Shown here piece after piece: positions 39,342 through 48,124 of a DNA stretch of 64,000 nt. The DNA comes from Pseudomonas sp. GM79. Its GTDB lineage: Bacteria; Pseudomonadota; Gammaproteobacteria; Pseudomonadales; Pseudomonadaceae. Each line of letters begins with the position of its first letter. Position 1 is the stretch's first letter. The stretch covers positions 1-64,000 of the forward strand of contig NZ_AKJE01000024.1 of the NCBI RefSeq assembly GCF_000282495.1, read 5' to 3'. The notes beneath the pieces were generated by a model. That model did not search any database, was not told the DNA's origin, and worked only from the letters and a program-made list of their open reading frames with translations. Position numbers and translations under genes: made by a program.

Positions 39342-39743
39342 TTAACTATTGTCTTTCAGGTGCTCGAACAAGCCCTTTGGCATTTTTTTGCCATTGGCTT
39401 CGTAGTTGGCTTTCACGTTATCAAAAGCCTCTTGTTCCGAGATTTGGCCGTCATGGTTGGTGTCGATCTTGTCGAAATCGGCCTTGGGCGCCACTTTCAA
39501 AAACTCCGCGCGGGATACCTGGCCGTCATCATCGGTATCGGTCCGGGCCATCGAGGCATCGCCGCACTTGCCTTCGCCACATTTGCCTTCCGGCGTCTTC
39601 ACGACCTGTTCCGCCGAGGCCAGCAGGTAGCCTTGAGTCAGCGGCTGCGAAGCGAATACGGAGCCGGACAACATCACGCCGCCGGCCAGGACAGCGCCGA
39701 GCAGGCCAACGGTGTTTTTGCTGAGAGTAGTGGTACGGGACAT
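39342..39743 (-). CDS. EF-hand protein with EGKCGEGKCG motif (HvfA/bufferin-like precursor)
   Basis: A 133-residue exported protein. Signal peptide runs to about residue 31 (cut after FAS or nearby). The next part, LTQGYLLASA and then EGKCGEGKCGD (52-62), matches the core of HvfA/bufferin peptides, whose Cys residues are modified by MNIO (DUF692) enzymes for copper binding. Two canonical EF-hand loops follow: DTDDDGQVSRAE (69-80) and DTNHDGQISEQE (94-105). The ATG at 39743 has AGGAG 8 bases upstream. No DUF692 or DUF2063 gene lies nearby, so any modifying enzyme must be elsewhere. The gene stands alone, between the tRNA cluster and a REPIN. It may bind calcium, copper or both; function unknown. 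Confidence 0.8.
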   Translation of the reverse strand: MSRTTTLSKNTVGLLGAVLAGGVMLSGSVFASQPLTQGYLLASAEQVVKTPEGKCGEGKCGDASMARTDTDDDGQVSRAEFLKVAPKADFDKIDTNHDGQISEQEAFDNVKANYEANGKKMPKGLFEHLKDNS

Positions 39744-39959
39744 TACAAATCTCCTGGGTTGCACAACACAACCGCTCGATAAAGGACGCCACGTGAGTGC
39801 GGCGATGACCGAAGCAGGCAGTGCCTTGCTCGGGTGTGGCCATTTAGCGGGCATGGTGTATCGCTACTGTGTCGCGCAAGGGGGGCTTTGTAAGCGAAGG
39901 GATGGAATCCGTGGAGGAGATACAGTGAGACACAGATCTTCGGGTTGATGAAGAACAAA

Positions 39960-40049
39960 TGTGGGAGCGGGCTTGCTCGCGAAAGCGGTAGCACAGACAA
40001 CATCTATGTTGAATGTACTGACCTCTTCGCGAGCAAGCCCGCTCCCACA
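39960..40049. repeat. REPIN in a 317-base gap
   Basis: Arms TGTGGGAGCGGGCTTGCTCG (from 39960) and the reverse complement (to 40049), ending 11 bases before the ndh stop codon. The rest of the gap (39744-39959) is the leader of the EF-hand gene, in which I see no clear promoter. Confidence 0.88.
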
Positions 40050-40060
40050 ATGGATGTGTG

Positions 40061-41359
40061 TTAGTGCAGCTTCAGCCGCGGCTCAGTCCCGCGACCAATC
40101 TTGCTACCCAGCATCAGCATCGCCGTGCGGAACGCGCCATATAGCGCCATCTGGTGCATGCGATACAGTGATACGTAAAACATCCGCGCCAGCCAGCCCT
40201 CGAGCATGACGCTGCCGGTCAGGTTGCCCATCAAGTTACCCACAGCCGAAAAACGCGACAGCGAAATCAGCGAACCATAGTCGGTGTATTTGTACTCCGG
40301 CAGGGCTTTGCCTTCGATCCGCAGTTTCAGCGATTTGGCCAGCAACGAAGCTTGCTGGTGCGCAGCTTGGGCACGCGGCGGCACATTGCGATCAGTGCCC
40401 GGTTGTGGGCAGGCCGCGCAGTCACCGAAGGCGAAGATGTTCTCGTCGCGGGTGGTTTGCAGGGTCGGCAATACTTGCAGCTGATTGATGCGGTTGGTTT
40501 CCAGGCCATCGATGTCCTTGAGGAAGCCCGGCGCACGAATCCCGGCGGCCCAGACTTTGAGGCTGGCGTTGATCACTTGGCCATCGGCGGTAATCAGGCT
40601 GTCTGCCGTCACTTCGCTGACTGCCGCATTGGTCATGACGTTGACCCCGAGTTTCTCCAGGGTTTTATGCACAGGGCCGCCGATCCGTTCCGGTAGCGCA
40701 GGGAGCACCCGTGGCCCGGCTTCGATCAGGGTAATGTGCATGTTTTCCGGTTTGATCCGGTCCAGGCCATAGGCCGCGAGTTCATGGGCTGCGTTGTGCA
40801 GTTCCGCTGCCAGTTCGACCCCGGTGGCACCGGCGCCGACGATGGCCACGCTGATTTGTTGCACCGTGTCGGTTTGCCCGGCATGGGCGCGCAGGTAGTG
40901 ATTGAGCAGTTGCTGATGGAAGCGCTCAGCCTGTTTGCGGGTATCAAGGAACAGACAGTGCTGCGCCGCGCCTTGAGTGCCGAAGTCGTTGGTGGTGCTG
41001 CCGACGGCAATCACCAGCGAGTCGTAAGGCACTTCACGCGCCGGCACCAGCTCCAGACCGGCCTCGTCGTAGGTGGCGGCCAGCTGGATTCTCTTCTGTG
41101 CGCGATCGAGCCCGCTCATACGCCCCAGCTGGAACTCGAAGTGGTTCCATTTTGCCTGGGCAACATAGTTGAGTTCGTCTTCGGAAGAGTTCAGGGAACC
41201 TGCCGCCACTTCGTGCAACAACGGTTTCCAGATGTGGGTCAGGTTCGCGTCGACCAGCATTACACTGGCCGTGCCGCGTTTGCCCAGAGTCTTACCCAGA
41301 CGGGTAGCCAACTCCAGACCGCCGGCGCCGCCGCCAACGATGACAATACGATGAGTCAT
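40061..41359 (-). CDS. ndh: Type II NADH dehydrogenase
   Basis: A 432-residue flavoprotein that passes electrons from NADH to ubiquinone without proton pumping. FAD-binding fold IVIVGGGAGGLELATRLG (near 4-21), HIWKPLLHEVAAGSLN typical of NDH-2, NADH-binding VAIVGAGATGVELAAEL (near 168-184) and the second FAD site FAFGDCAACPQPG (near 308). The C-terminal region has amphipathic segments for membrane contact. The ATG at 41359 is preferred to TTG at 41374. It matches PA4538 and is followed upstream by a DUF3094 gene on the same strand. Confidence 0.95.
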   Translation of the reverse strand: MTHRIVIVGGGAGGLELATRLGKTLGKRGTASVMLVDANLTHIWKPLLHEVAAGSLNSSEDELNYVAQAKWNHFEFQLGRMSGLDRAQKRIQLAATYDEAGLELVPAREVPYDSLVIAVGSTTNDFGTQGAAQHCLFLDTRKQAERFHQQLLNHYLRAHAGQTDTVQQISVAIVGAGATGVELAAELHNAAHELAAYGLDRIKPENMHITLIEAGPRVLPALPERIGGPVHKTLEKLGVNVMTNAAVSEVTADSLITADGQVINASLKVWAAGIRAPGFLKDIDGLETNRINQLQVLPTLQTTRDENIFAFGDCAACPQPGTDRNVPPRAQAAHQQASLLAKSLKLRIEGKALPEYKYTDYGSLISLSRFSAVGNLMGNLTGSVMLEGWLARMFYVSLYRMHQMALYGAFRTAMLMLGSKIGRGTEPRLKLH

Positions 41360-41419
41360 GGGGATATCTCGCAAGGCTAAAAGAAATCGGTGCAGTCAAC
41401 CGAGCGAGCGCGATGCAGC

Positions 41420-41593
41420 TCATAGCGTCAGGTAACTGATAAGTCGGCTCAACAGGCCTAAACCCATGGTCACTGCCAACACCAGCACCAGGAGCATCCA
41501 CGGCCGGAAAGGCCGGCGCTCGACTTGGTGCTGGGACAGGTTCAGGTACTCTTCGACATGCTTCTGGTCGTCGGGGTTCAGGCGGCTGGTCAT
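41420..41593 (-). CDS. DUF3094 family small membrane protein
   Basis: A 57-residue protein with a polar N-terminus (MTSRLNPDDQKHVEEYLNLS), a basic stretch VERRPFRPW and one C-terminal membrane segment (MLLVLVLAVTMGLGLLSRL). I recognise the Pseudomonas DUF3094 family; function unknown. The ATG at 41593 has GAGG about 6 bases upstream and the stop is TGA at 41420-41422. It lies 60 bases before ndh on the same strand and probably shares its transcript. Confidence 0.85.
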   Translation of the reverse strand: MTSRLNPDDQKHVEEYLNLSQHQVERRPFRPWMLLVLVLAVTMGLGLLSRLISYLTL

Positions 41594-41746
41594 AAAGGCC
41601 TCGTCAGGTAGACGTTGCTGAATGTGTAGACGCTACAGCGCGCAGCGATGTCGCGACCTATCCGGTATGGAACGGAGCATAGTTGCTGGCGGGAATGGCG
41701 AATGATTCCACTTTGTAACACTCGGCGACCAACTCCTGCAACGGAC

Positions 41747-42373
41747 TCACAGGCTGATCCCGACGTCGAAAACGATGCTGCGCCCCAGGTTGCTGCGCAG
41801 GAAATCCGGGGCTTCCGGGTGGGCGAACAACACTCGGGCGAAGGTCGGGCCGACCAGCGACAACGAGCGCCAGCCCTGACGCAGGTATTCGGTGGGCGGC
41901 GGAAAGTGGCTGTTGAGGTCCAGCACTTCGCGCTTGAGGCTGGCGAAGGCGATGATGTCCAGATCCCCCAGGTCCATGCCACGCTCTTTGTAGTTGTGGG
42001 CTTTTTTGCGCAAGGTCGGCGCCAGTCTCAGCAGAAATTCATTGGCCGGGATGCGCCGGGGCTTCGCCTCGCGGCGCACTAGCTGGCTCAGGGAAAACGC
42101 GCTGCGTCGACGTTGCAGCTCGTCGCGCCATTCGTCGTTGAGGCGTCGGCCCTCGTCGAGCACGAAGAACACTTCGAAGTTCGCGTCGCGGAACAACACG
42201 TCCGGTGGCTCCCCGGCGGGGGCAAATTCGTCGGCGCGATAGGGAATGTTCAGGCCTTGCAGCAGGCGCTGGCAAACCCAACGCTCACGCTCCCATTTGC
42301 GGGCATTGGAGAGGAACGTGTTGGCTTGCTCGGCCGCAATGGTCAGCAGGCGTAAATAATCTGAATCATCCAT
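41747..42373 (-). CDS. DUF1780 family protein
   Basis: A 208-residue soluble protein with many charged residues, opening MDDSDYLRLLTIAAEQANTF. I recognise the Pseudomonas DUF1780 family, whose role is unknown; a nuclease-like fold has been suggested as I recall, with the segment PPDVLFRDANFEVFFVLDEG being a plausible active-site region. The ATG at 42373 is chosen over TTG at 42394. It is the last gene of the conserved block before the accessory genes at 42.5-51 kb. Confidence 0.8.
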   Translation of the reverse strand: MDDSDYLRLLTIAAEQANTFLSNARKWERERWVCQRLLQGLNIPYRADEFAPAGEPPDVLFRDANFEVFFVLDEGRRLNDEWRDELQRRRSAFSLSQLVRREAKPRRIPANEFLLRLAPTLRKKAHNYKERGMDLGDLDIIAFASLKREVLDLNSHFPPPTEYLRQGWRSLSLVGPTFARVLFAHPEAPDFLRSNLGRSIVFDVGISL

Positions 42374-42508
42374 AGGCCCAAGCTTAGCGTTCAAATGTGA
42401 TCTGAATAATAAGTCTGTCGCAAAAGAAAAAAGTCTGTCGGGATTTCTTCAGCCGTTTTTTCTGGCATGCCTATGGGTGTTCATCACCGAATATCCTCTG
42501 TCGCCGTG

Positions 42509-43609
42509 TCAGGTCTGTCCCTGATTATCTGGCCCGGGTTCTTGCGCTTGATCCACCCATTCCCAGAACAGCTGATAGCCGACCGCGAGTATCACAGGGC
42601 CGATAAACAGGCCGAGGATACCGCCCGTGACCATGCCGCCCAAGGCGCCGATCAGCACCACGGGCATCGGCACATCGACACCACGACCCAGCAGCAGCGG
42701 TTTGAGGACGTTATCGACCAATCCCGCGATGAAGACATAAATGGCAAACACAATGGTCGCCGTACTGGCACCTTCGCTCATGAAAACAAAGACGATGACC
42801 GGAAGGGTAATCAGGGTGGCCGGTAACTGCATGATGCCAAGAAGCAGCACTGCCAAGGCGAGAAGGCCGGCGCCGGGGACGCCCATGAACACAAAACCGA
42901 TGCCCACCAACAGCATCTGGATGAACGCGATGCCGACCACCCCCAACGCCACTGCCCGGATGGTCGCGGTGCACAGATCGGCGATTTTCGGCCCGTTGAT
43001 CGGACCGCTGAAACGCGTAACGATTTGCACCGCGCTACGATGGCCGCTTTCTCCATACGCTAAAAAAATACCGGCAACAATCAGGGCGACGATGAATAAA
43101 AGGAGCCCCATGCCGACACCCGCAAGCTTGCTCAGCAGGGAGAGGCTGACACCTTTGATCTGCGGCATGAACTTGTGTGCCAGATCGGGCAGGTCAGTGG
43201 CGGCTTGCGCCCACAAGTTATAAATAGGCTCGCCCACCAGTGGCCAGCTGGCTACCGCATCGGAGGGTGGCGGAATATGGAAACTGTCGGTCTTGACCAT
43301 GGTCATGACCTTCTCCACGGAATCCGCAATCGAGGCTCCCAACAAATAAATAGGCACCATAAGAATACTGATGACGACCAATACGATCAGCGTTGCGGTG
43401 AGCCCGTCTTTATTCCCCATCTTGCTTTTGAACCTGACTTGCAAGGGGTAGAGGGTGATTGCCAGGATCACCGACCACAGCATCAGATCGAGGAACGGGC
43501 TGAATATCTGAAAGCAGAACATCACCAGAACGGCAATCACTCCGGCACGAATCAGCACATCGAGCAGGTCTCGGGAAAAAACCTTTTCGAGCATGGGTAT
43601 GGGAACCAT
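42509..43609 (-). CDS. AI-2E family transporter (TqsA/PerM-like)
   Basis: A 366-residue inner-membrane protein of the AI-2E (UPF0118) exporter family, with about eight hydrophobic segments. The pattern is two at the N-terminus (20-60), one near 70-95, a soluble stretch (100-150) and the rest C-terminal. The family motif region GPVILAVGYQLFWEW ends it. Members move quorum signals, Na+ or unknown substrates; nothing here fixes the substrate. AGGAGG lies 6 bases before the ATG. It follows sulP and ppk2 on the same strand, probably one operon. Confidence 0.88.
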   Translation of the reverse strand: MVPIPMLEKVFSRDLLDVLIRAGVIAVLVMFCFQIFSPFLDLMLWSVILAITLYPLQVRFKSKMGNKDGLTATLIVLVVISILMVPIYLLGASIADSVEKVMTMVKTDSFHIPPPSDAVASWPLVGEPIYNLWAQAATDLPDLAHKFMPQIKGVSLSLLSKLAGVGMGLLLFIVALIVAGIFLAYGESGHRSAVQIVTRFSGPINGPKIADLCTATIRAVALGVVGIAFIQMLLVGIGFVFMGVPGAGLLALAVLLLGIMQLPATLITLPVIVFVFMSEGASTATIVFAIYVFIAGLVDNVLKPLLLGRGVDVPMPVVLIGALGGMVTGGILGLFIGPVILAVGYQLFWEWVDQAQEPGPDNQGQT

Positions 43610-43691
43610 GGATTACCTCCTGTAGAGAGTGGCAAGGGCCTGCATTTGGTAAGTCCAGCCCTGGTCGCAAGTGAGCCGGTGAACATGCCGC

Positions 43692-45479
43692 TCAGCGACT
43701 CTTGTCCTCCCGACCCATCCAATCCACCGGATGTATCGCGAGATAGCTGTCGACTGCAGAGCCTATTGTTGGAAAGAACGCTGTTTCGCCAAGCCGCGCA
43801 AAAAGCCCGAATCGCTTCAGCTTGTCCTTGACCGGGTCCTTCATCTCGGCCACGCACAACTTGATACCCGCCGCGTGCAACGTTTCGTCCAGTTCCGCCA
43901 ACATGTCGGCGGAGGTCACGTCCACGCTGGTGACGGGTTCCGCCGCAACAACCAGCCAGCGCACTGGCGTAGGCGATGCAGCCACGGCGTCCAGCACTCG
44001 GTCATGGAACAACTCGGCGTTGGCGAAAAACAACGGCGCATCCCAGCGAAACAGGACCAGGCCGGGTACAAGGCGCGCGTCGGGATAGCGCTTGATGTCG
44101 TGATAACCCTTCACGCCGTCTGCGCGTCCCAGGACGGCAGAGTAAGGACGCCAGCCATCCCACAGAAATTCGATGACGGCGATCACGATGGCCAGGCCGA
44201 TCCCCTCGATCGCACCCAGCACGGCCACGCCGATGGTGCAGACGATTGACAGCCAGAACTCCCAACGCTGGATTCGATAAATGCGTCGCAGGTCGGTGAC
44301 TTCAATCAGGCCGATGGCGGAGGCGATCACCACCGCAGCCAGTGCGCTGGTAGGTAAATCCTTCAACAGGTCTGGTGCCACCACCAGCAGTAAGGCAACA
44401 GCAAGCGCGCCGATGACGCCGGTCAACTGGGTTTTGGCGCCTGCAGCCTCGGCCACGGGCGTACGTGACGAACTGCTGCTGATCGCAAAACCCTGAAAAA
44501 ATCCGGCGGCCAGGTTGGCGACGCCGAGGCCCACCATTTCCTGGTTCGGGTCCACATAGGTGCGGGTCCGCGCCGCATAGACACGTGAGAGCACGCTGGT
44601 ATCGGCGAACGAAACCAGGGCAACGGCGCAGCCGCCGATCAGGACGGGGACGATGTCATCGCGGGTGATCCAGGGGATGGCGAACGCAGGCAAGCCTTGC
44701 GGAAGAGAGCCAAGAACTGACACTCCCGCACGCGCTGCAAGGTCCAGCACAGCCACGGCGACGGTCGCCCCTGCCACGGCGATCAGAATGCCCGGCACGC
44801 GCTTGTTGCCCTTGAGCAACAGGATCACCGCCAGAGTAGCTGCGCCGACCATGAAGGCGGCCCAGTTGGTTTTCCCCTCCATTATCGCTGTAGCGATCGC
44901 CCACAGGTTTCTCAGCGGGCCGTCGGATTCAATCGAAAAACCGAAAAACTTGGGCAGTTGGCTGATCAATACCGTCAGCGCGATCCCGTTCATGTACCCG
45001 TAGCGGATCGGTTTGGAAAGAAGCTCCGTGACAAAGCCCAAGCGCGCTATGCCGGCCAGGATGCACACCACCCCCGATACGATCGCCATCATGCTCGCGA
45101 GGGCGATGGCACGATGCGGATCACCGCCGGACAGTGGCAGCACGACGGCGAGAATGACGGCAGCCAGCGAGGAATCCGGCCCCAGCACCAGAATCCGGCT
45201 GGGTCCGAACAGCGCATAAGCGAGCAGCGGAACGATGGTCGCGTAAAGGCCATAGATGCCGGGTACGCCCGATGCCACCGCGTAGGCGATGCCGACAGGC
45301 ACCAACATCGTGGTCAGCACCAGTCCGGCCACGAGGTCGTGCCGCAACCAGGTTATTTTGTAACCGCGCAGCGTGCGTAGTCCGGGCAGCCAACGACTCC
45401 AACCGGTGTCGCCGCCGGTGTTGCGATGGGCAATGCGTCCCGGTTCCGGGACGGGAGGCGAAGCATCCGAATGGCTCAT
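43692..45479 (-). CDS. SulP family anion permease with STAS domain
   Basis: A 595-residue SulP/SLC26 transporter. The membrane domain (about 30-430, near 12 segments) shows VAGLVLTTMLVPVGIAYAVA and FAISSSSSRTPVAEAAGAKT. A cytoplasmic STAS domain (about 460-585) shows LFRWDAPLFFANAELFHDRV. Substrates in the family include sulfate and bicarbonate; there is no cysteine-regulon or carbonic anhydrase neighbour to decide. The start at 45479 is the best ATG, but its ribosome site is weak, and the reading frame stays open upstream into ppk2. Confidence 0.88.
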   Translation of the reverse strand: MSHSDASPPVPEPGRIAHRNTGGDTGWSRWLPGLRTLRGYKITWLRHDLVAGLVLTTMLVPVGIAYAVASGVPGIYGLYATIVPLLAYALFGPSRILVLGPDSSLAAVILAVVLPLSGGDPHRAIALASMMAIVSGVVCILAGIARLGFVTELLSKPIRYGYMNGIALTVLISQLPKFFGFSIESDGPLRNLWAIATAIMEGKTNWAAFMVGAATLAVILLLKGNKRVPGILIAVAGATVAVAVLDLAARAGVSVLGSLPQGLPAFAIPWITRDDIVPVLIGGCAVALVSFADTSVLSRVYAARTRTYVDPNQEMVGLGVANLAAGFFQGFAISSSSSRTPVAEAAGAKTQLTGVIGALAVALLLVVAPDLLKDLPTSALAAVVIASAIGLIEVTDLRRIYRIQRWEFWLSIVCTIGVAVLGAIEGIGLAIVIAVIEFLWDGWRPYSAVLGRADGVKGYHDIKRYPDARLVPGLVLFRWDAPLFFANAELFHDRVLDAVAASPTPVRWLVVAAEPVTSVDVTSADMLAELDETLHAAGIKLCVAEMKDPVKDKLKRFGLFARLGETAFFPTIGSAVDSYLAIHPVDWMGREDKSR

Positions 45480-45528
45480 AGGACTGTGGCCCTTTGGTGT
45501 ACAGCGCAGATCCGCTTGAACGTGCCGG

Positions 45529-46353
45529 TCAGAATTTTTCCGGAATTCGCCGCAGCGGATAATCCGGTTCACGATAGCCGCCTGATTTCTGCCGTTTGGG
45601 CAAAATCACCTTCTCGCGCGGTACATTCTTGTACGGAATACGGCTGAGCAAATCAGAGATGATGTTGAGGCGAGCCCGCTTCTTGTCGTTCGAGTTGGCC
45701 ACAAGCCACGGAGCATGATCGGTGTCGGTCCATTTGAACATGTCGTCACGTGCGCGCGAGTAGTCATACCAGCGGCTGTATGACTTGAGATCCATGGGCG
45801 TCAGTTTCCAGGTTTTGCGGCCATCCTTGATCCGCGCCTCGAGCCGGCGAGTCTGCTCCTCTTCGCTGACTTCCAGCCAATACTTGAACAGCATGACGCC
45901 CGAGTCGACCATCATGCGTTCCATGAGGGGGGCCAGGGCCAGGAAACGGGTCACCTGATCATCGGTACAAAATCCCATCACACGCTCGACCCCTGCGCGG
46001 TTGTACCAACTACGATCGAAGATCACCACTTCGCCAGCCGCGGGCATGTGCGCCAGGTAGCGCTGTATATACATCTGGCTCTTCTCGCGATCGGTCGGTG
46101 CAGGTAGCGCCACCACCCGAAAGACACGCGGGCTCACCCTCTCAGTGAGCGCCTTGATCGTCCCACCCTTGCCGGCGCCATCCCGCCCTTCGAAGACGAT
46201 ACAGATCTTGATGCCCTTTTGTTTCACCCATTCCTGCAACTTGACCAGTTCGACATGCAGTCGGCGTAACTGCTCAAGATAGTCTTTGTTCTTCAGTTTC
46301 AAGGGTTCAGCGGAGTTGCTTTTAACAGGGGTTTTCTTCTTGTCCTTTGCCAT
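45529..46353 (-). CDS. ppk2: Polyphosphate kinase 2
   Basis: A 274-residue single-domain PPK2, which transfers phosphate between polyphosphate and nucleoside di- or monophosphates. Walker A GRDGAGKGG at 56-64, Walker B VIFDRSWYNRAGVERVMGF (near 110-130) and a lid region with RRLEARIKDGRKTWKLTP. The length fits the class I (NDP-phosphorylating) group. The ATG at 46353 has AGGTGAGG upstream. The sulP start codon lies 50 bases beyond the ppk2 stop, so ppk2-sulP-AI-2E looks like one unit. Confidence 0.92.
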   Translation of the reverse strand: MAKDKKKTPVKSNSAEPLKLKNKDYLEQLRRLHVELVKLQEWVKQKGIKICIVFEGRDGAGKGGTIKALTERVSPRVFRVVALPAPTDREKSQMYIQRYLAHMPAAGEVVIFDRSWYNRAGVERVMGFCTDDQVTRFLALAPLMERMMVDSGVMLFKYWLEVSEEEQTRRLEARIKDGRKTWKLTPMDLKSYSRWYDYSRARDDMFKWTDTDHAPWLVANSNDKKRARLNIISDLLSRIPYKNVPREKVILPKRQKSGGYREPDYPLRRIPEKF

Positions 46354-46554
46354 GACCCAAGCCTCACCTATGCCAGTCGCTGACTACCGATAGATGGACC
46401 CTGCAGGTGCAGCTATCAGCTTGCAGATCGCGCATTGCTTCGAGCAAACCTGGCGTCAGTCGTGGACGGCCCTCTGCTCTTGACGTTCAACTCCATCACC
46501 AACCGCGTGAGTCTAGTCCATGAATCAACCCTCTACAGGATTGCTACAGGGCAT

Positions 46555-46590
46555 TGCACAAAACGGATAGCGATCTGCGCAAAGCGGCTA
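46555..46590 (+). promoter_or_regulatory. Two direct BenR/XylS operator repeats
   Basis: TGCA-N6-GGATA (46555-46569) and TGCG-N6-GGCTA (46576-46590) are spaced exactly 21 bases apart. They match the XylS/BenR half-site model TGCA-N6-GGNTA and its direct-repeat spacing. The downstream copy would overlap the -35 position by two bases. Confidence 0.8.
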
Positions 46591-46617
46591 TTGCCCCGTG
46601 CCCGGCGTCTCTACCCT
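46589..46617 (+). promoter_or_regulatory. Activator-dependent promoter of benK
   Basis: With -35 TATTGC (46589-46594) and -10 TACCCT (46612-46617), the spacer is 17 bases. The weak -35 overlapped by the activator site repeats the design of the XylS-dependent Pm promoter. The rest of the 327-base gap from ppk2 shows nothing recognisable. Confidence 0.55.
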
Positions 46618-46680
46618 CGGCTGTACGGACGTTAGCCGCGTTACCGACTCTTAAAAAAACAACAACAAGAGATAGATGCC

Positions 46681-48024
46681 ATGCGCAAGATCGACGTACA
46701 TGAGGTGATCGACAACGCTCGATTCAACCGCTTTCACTGGATGGTGCTGTTCTGGTGCGCCCTGATCATCATCTTCGACGGATACGATTTGGTGATCTAC
46801 GGTGTGGTGTTGCCGATGCTGATGAAAGAGTGGGGGCTCAGTCCCTTGCAAGCTGGCGCACTGGGAAGTTATGCACTGTTCGGGATGATGTTCGGGGCGC
46901 TGTTTTTCGGCCCGCTGTCGGACAAGATCGGCCGCAAGAAAGCCATCACCCTGTGCGTGATGCTCTTCAGCGGTTTTACCGTGCTCAATGGTTTTGCTCG
47001 TAACCCCACCGAGTTTGGCCTCTGCCGGTTCATTGCCGGGCTGGGCATTGGCGGGGTGATGCCCAATGTCGTGGCGCTGATGAACGAGTACGCGCCGAAG
47101 AAAATCCGCAGCACGCTGGTGGCGATCATGTTCAGCGGTTACTCGGTGGGCGGCATGCTCTCGGCGGGGCTCGGCATCGTACTGATCCCCAGTTTCGGCT
47201 GGCAGTCGGTGTTTTACGTGGCGGTGCTGCCGTTGCTGTTGTTGCCGTTAATCATGTACTTCCTGCCTGAATCGGTGGGTTTCATGCTGCGTCAGGGGCG
47301 CAATCAAGAGGCGCGTAACGTTCTGGAGCGGGTTGACCCGGCTTACGTTGCACTCGCTAGCGATCAGTTGCACATGAGCGAAGTGAAGGGCACTGGCACC
47401 CCGGTGTTGCAACTGTTCCGCGAGGGTCGTGCGCTGCGCACGCTGATGCTGTGGCTGGCGTTTTTCTGCTGCTTGCTGATGGTCTACGCCTTGAGTTCCT
47501 GGCTACCGAAACTGATGGCCAACGCCGGTTACAGCCTGGGCTCGAGTCTGTCGTTCCTGTTGGTACTCAACTTCGGTGCCATTTTCGGCGCGGTCGGCGG
47601 TGGCGTACTCGGCGACAAGCTCAACCTGCCGCGTGTGTTGGCGGTGTTCTTCGTCGTTGCTGCGGTATCGATCACCTTGCTGGGCTTCAACAGCCCGATG
47701 CCGGTGTTGTACCTGCTGATCGCCCTTGCCGGCGCCACCACCATCGGTTCGCAGATTCTGTTGTACGCCTGCGCCGCGCAGTTCTACTCCATGACCATCC
47801 GCTCCACCGGTTTGGGCTGGGCGTCGGGCATCGGCCGCAACGGCGCGATCGTCGGTCCGCTGCTGGGCGGTGCCTTGCTGGGGATCAGTCTGCCGCTGCA
47901 ACTGAACTTCATGGCGTTTGCCTTGCCCGGTGCGGTGGCCGCTCTCGCCATGACCGTGTTCGCCATCAGCAGTCAGCGCAGCGCCAAAGGTGCCGCCCAG
48001 ACGCTGGCGCCGACCAGCGCCTGA
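46681..48024 (+). CDS. benK: Aromatic acid:H+ symporter of the MFS (BenK type)
   Basis: A 447-residue MFS transporter of the AAHS family (PcaK/BenK/VanK) with 12 membrane segments. Segment 1 has IIIFDGYDLVIYGVVLP with the Asp residues needed for aromatic acid uptake, and the loop 2-3 motif is GPLSDKIGRKKAI. I call it BenK because benE and benF follow and BenR-type operators precede it; from sequence alone PcaK is possible. The ATG at 46681 has AAGAGA upstream. Confidence 0.85.
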   Translation: MRKIDVHEVIDNARFNRFHWMVLFWCALIIIFDGYDLVIYGVVLPMLMKEWGLSPLQAGALGSYALFGMMFGALFFGPLSDKIGRKKAITLCVMLFSGFTVLNGFARNPTEFGLCRFIAGLGIGGVMPNVVALMNEYAPKKIRSTLVAIMFSGYSVGGMLSAGLGIVLIPSFGWQSVFYVAVLPLLLLPLIMYFLPESVGFMLRQGRNQEARNVLERVDPAYVALASDQLHMSEVKGTGTPVLQLFREGRALRTLMLWLAFFCCLLMVYALSSWLPKLMANAGYSLGSSLSFLLVLNFGAIFGAVGGGVLGDKLNLPRVLAVFFVVAAVSITLLGFNSPMPVLYLLIALAGATTIGSQILLYACAAQFYSMTIRSTGLGWASGIGRNGAIVGPLLGGALLGISLPLQLNFMAFALPGAVAALAMTVFAISSQRSAKGAAQTLAPTSA

Positions 48025-48124
48025 ACCCGGCCGTGTCGCCGGCCTGGTCACCCACACATTTTTCCGAACAAGAGCGACCGGGCCTGTGCCACGGATCGCC
48101 TGACGCGTCTTGCGGCGAGGTTTC

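Noticed and set aside
39144..39782. Open frame starting inside tRNA-Pro and running antisense to the EF-hand gene
   Set aside because: It overlaps a tRNA and a well-supported gene with signal peptide and EF-hands.
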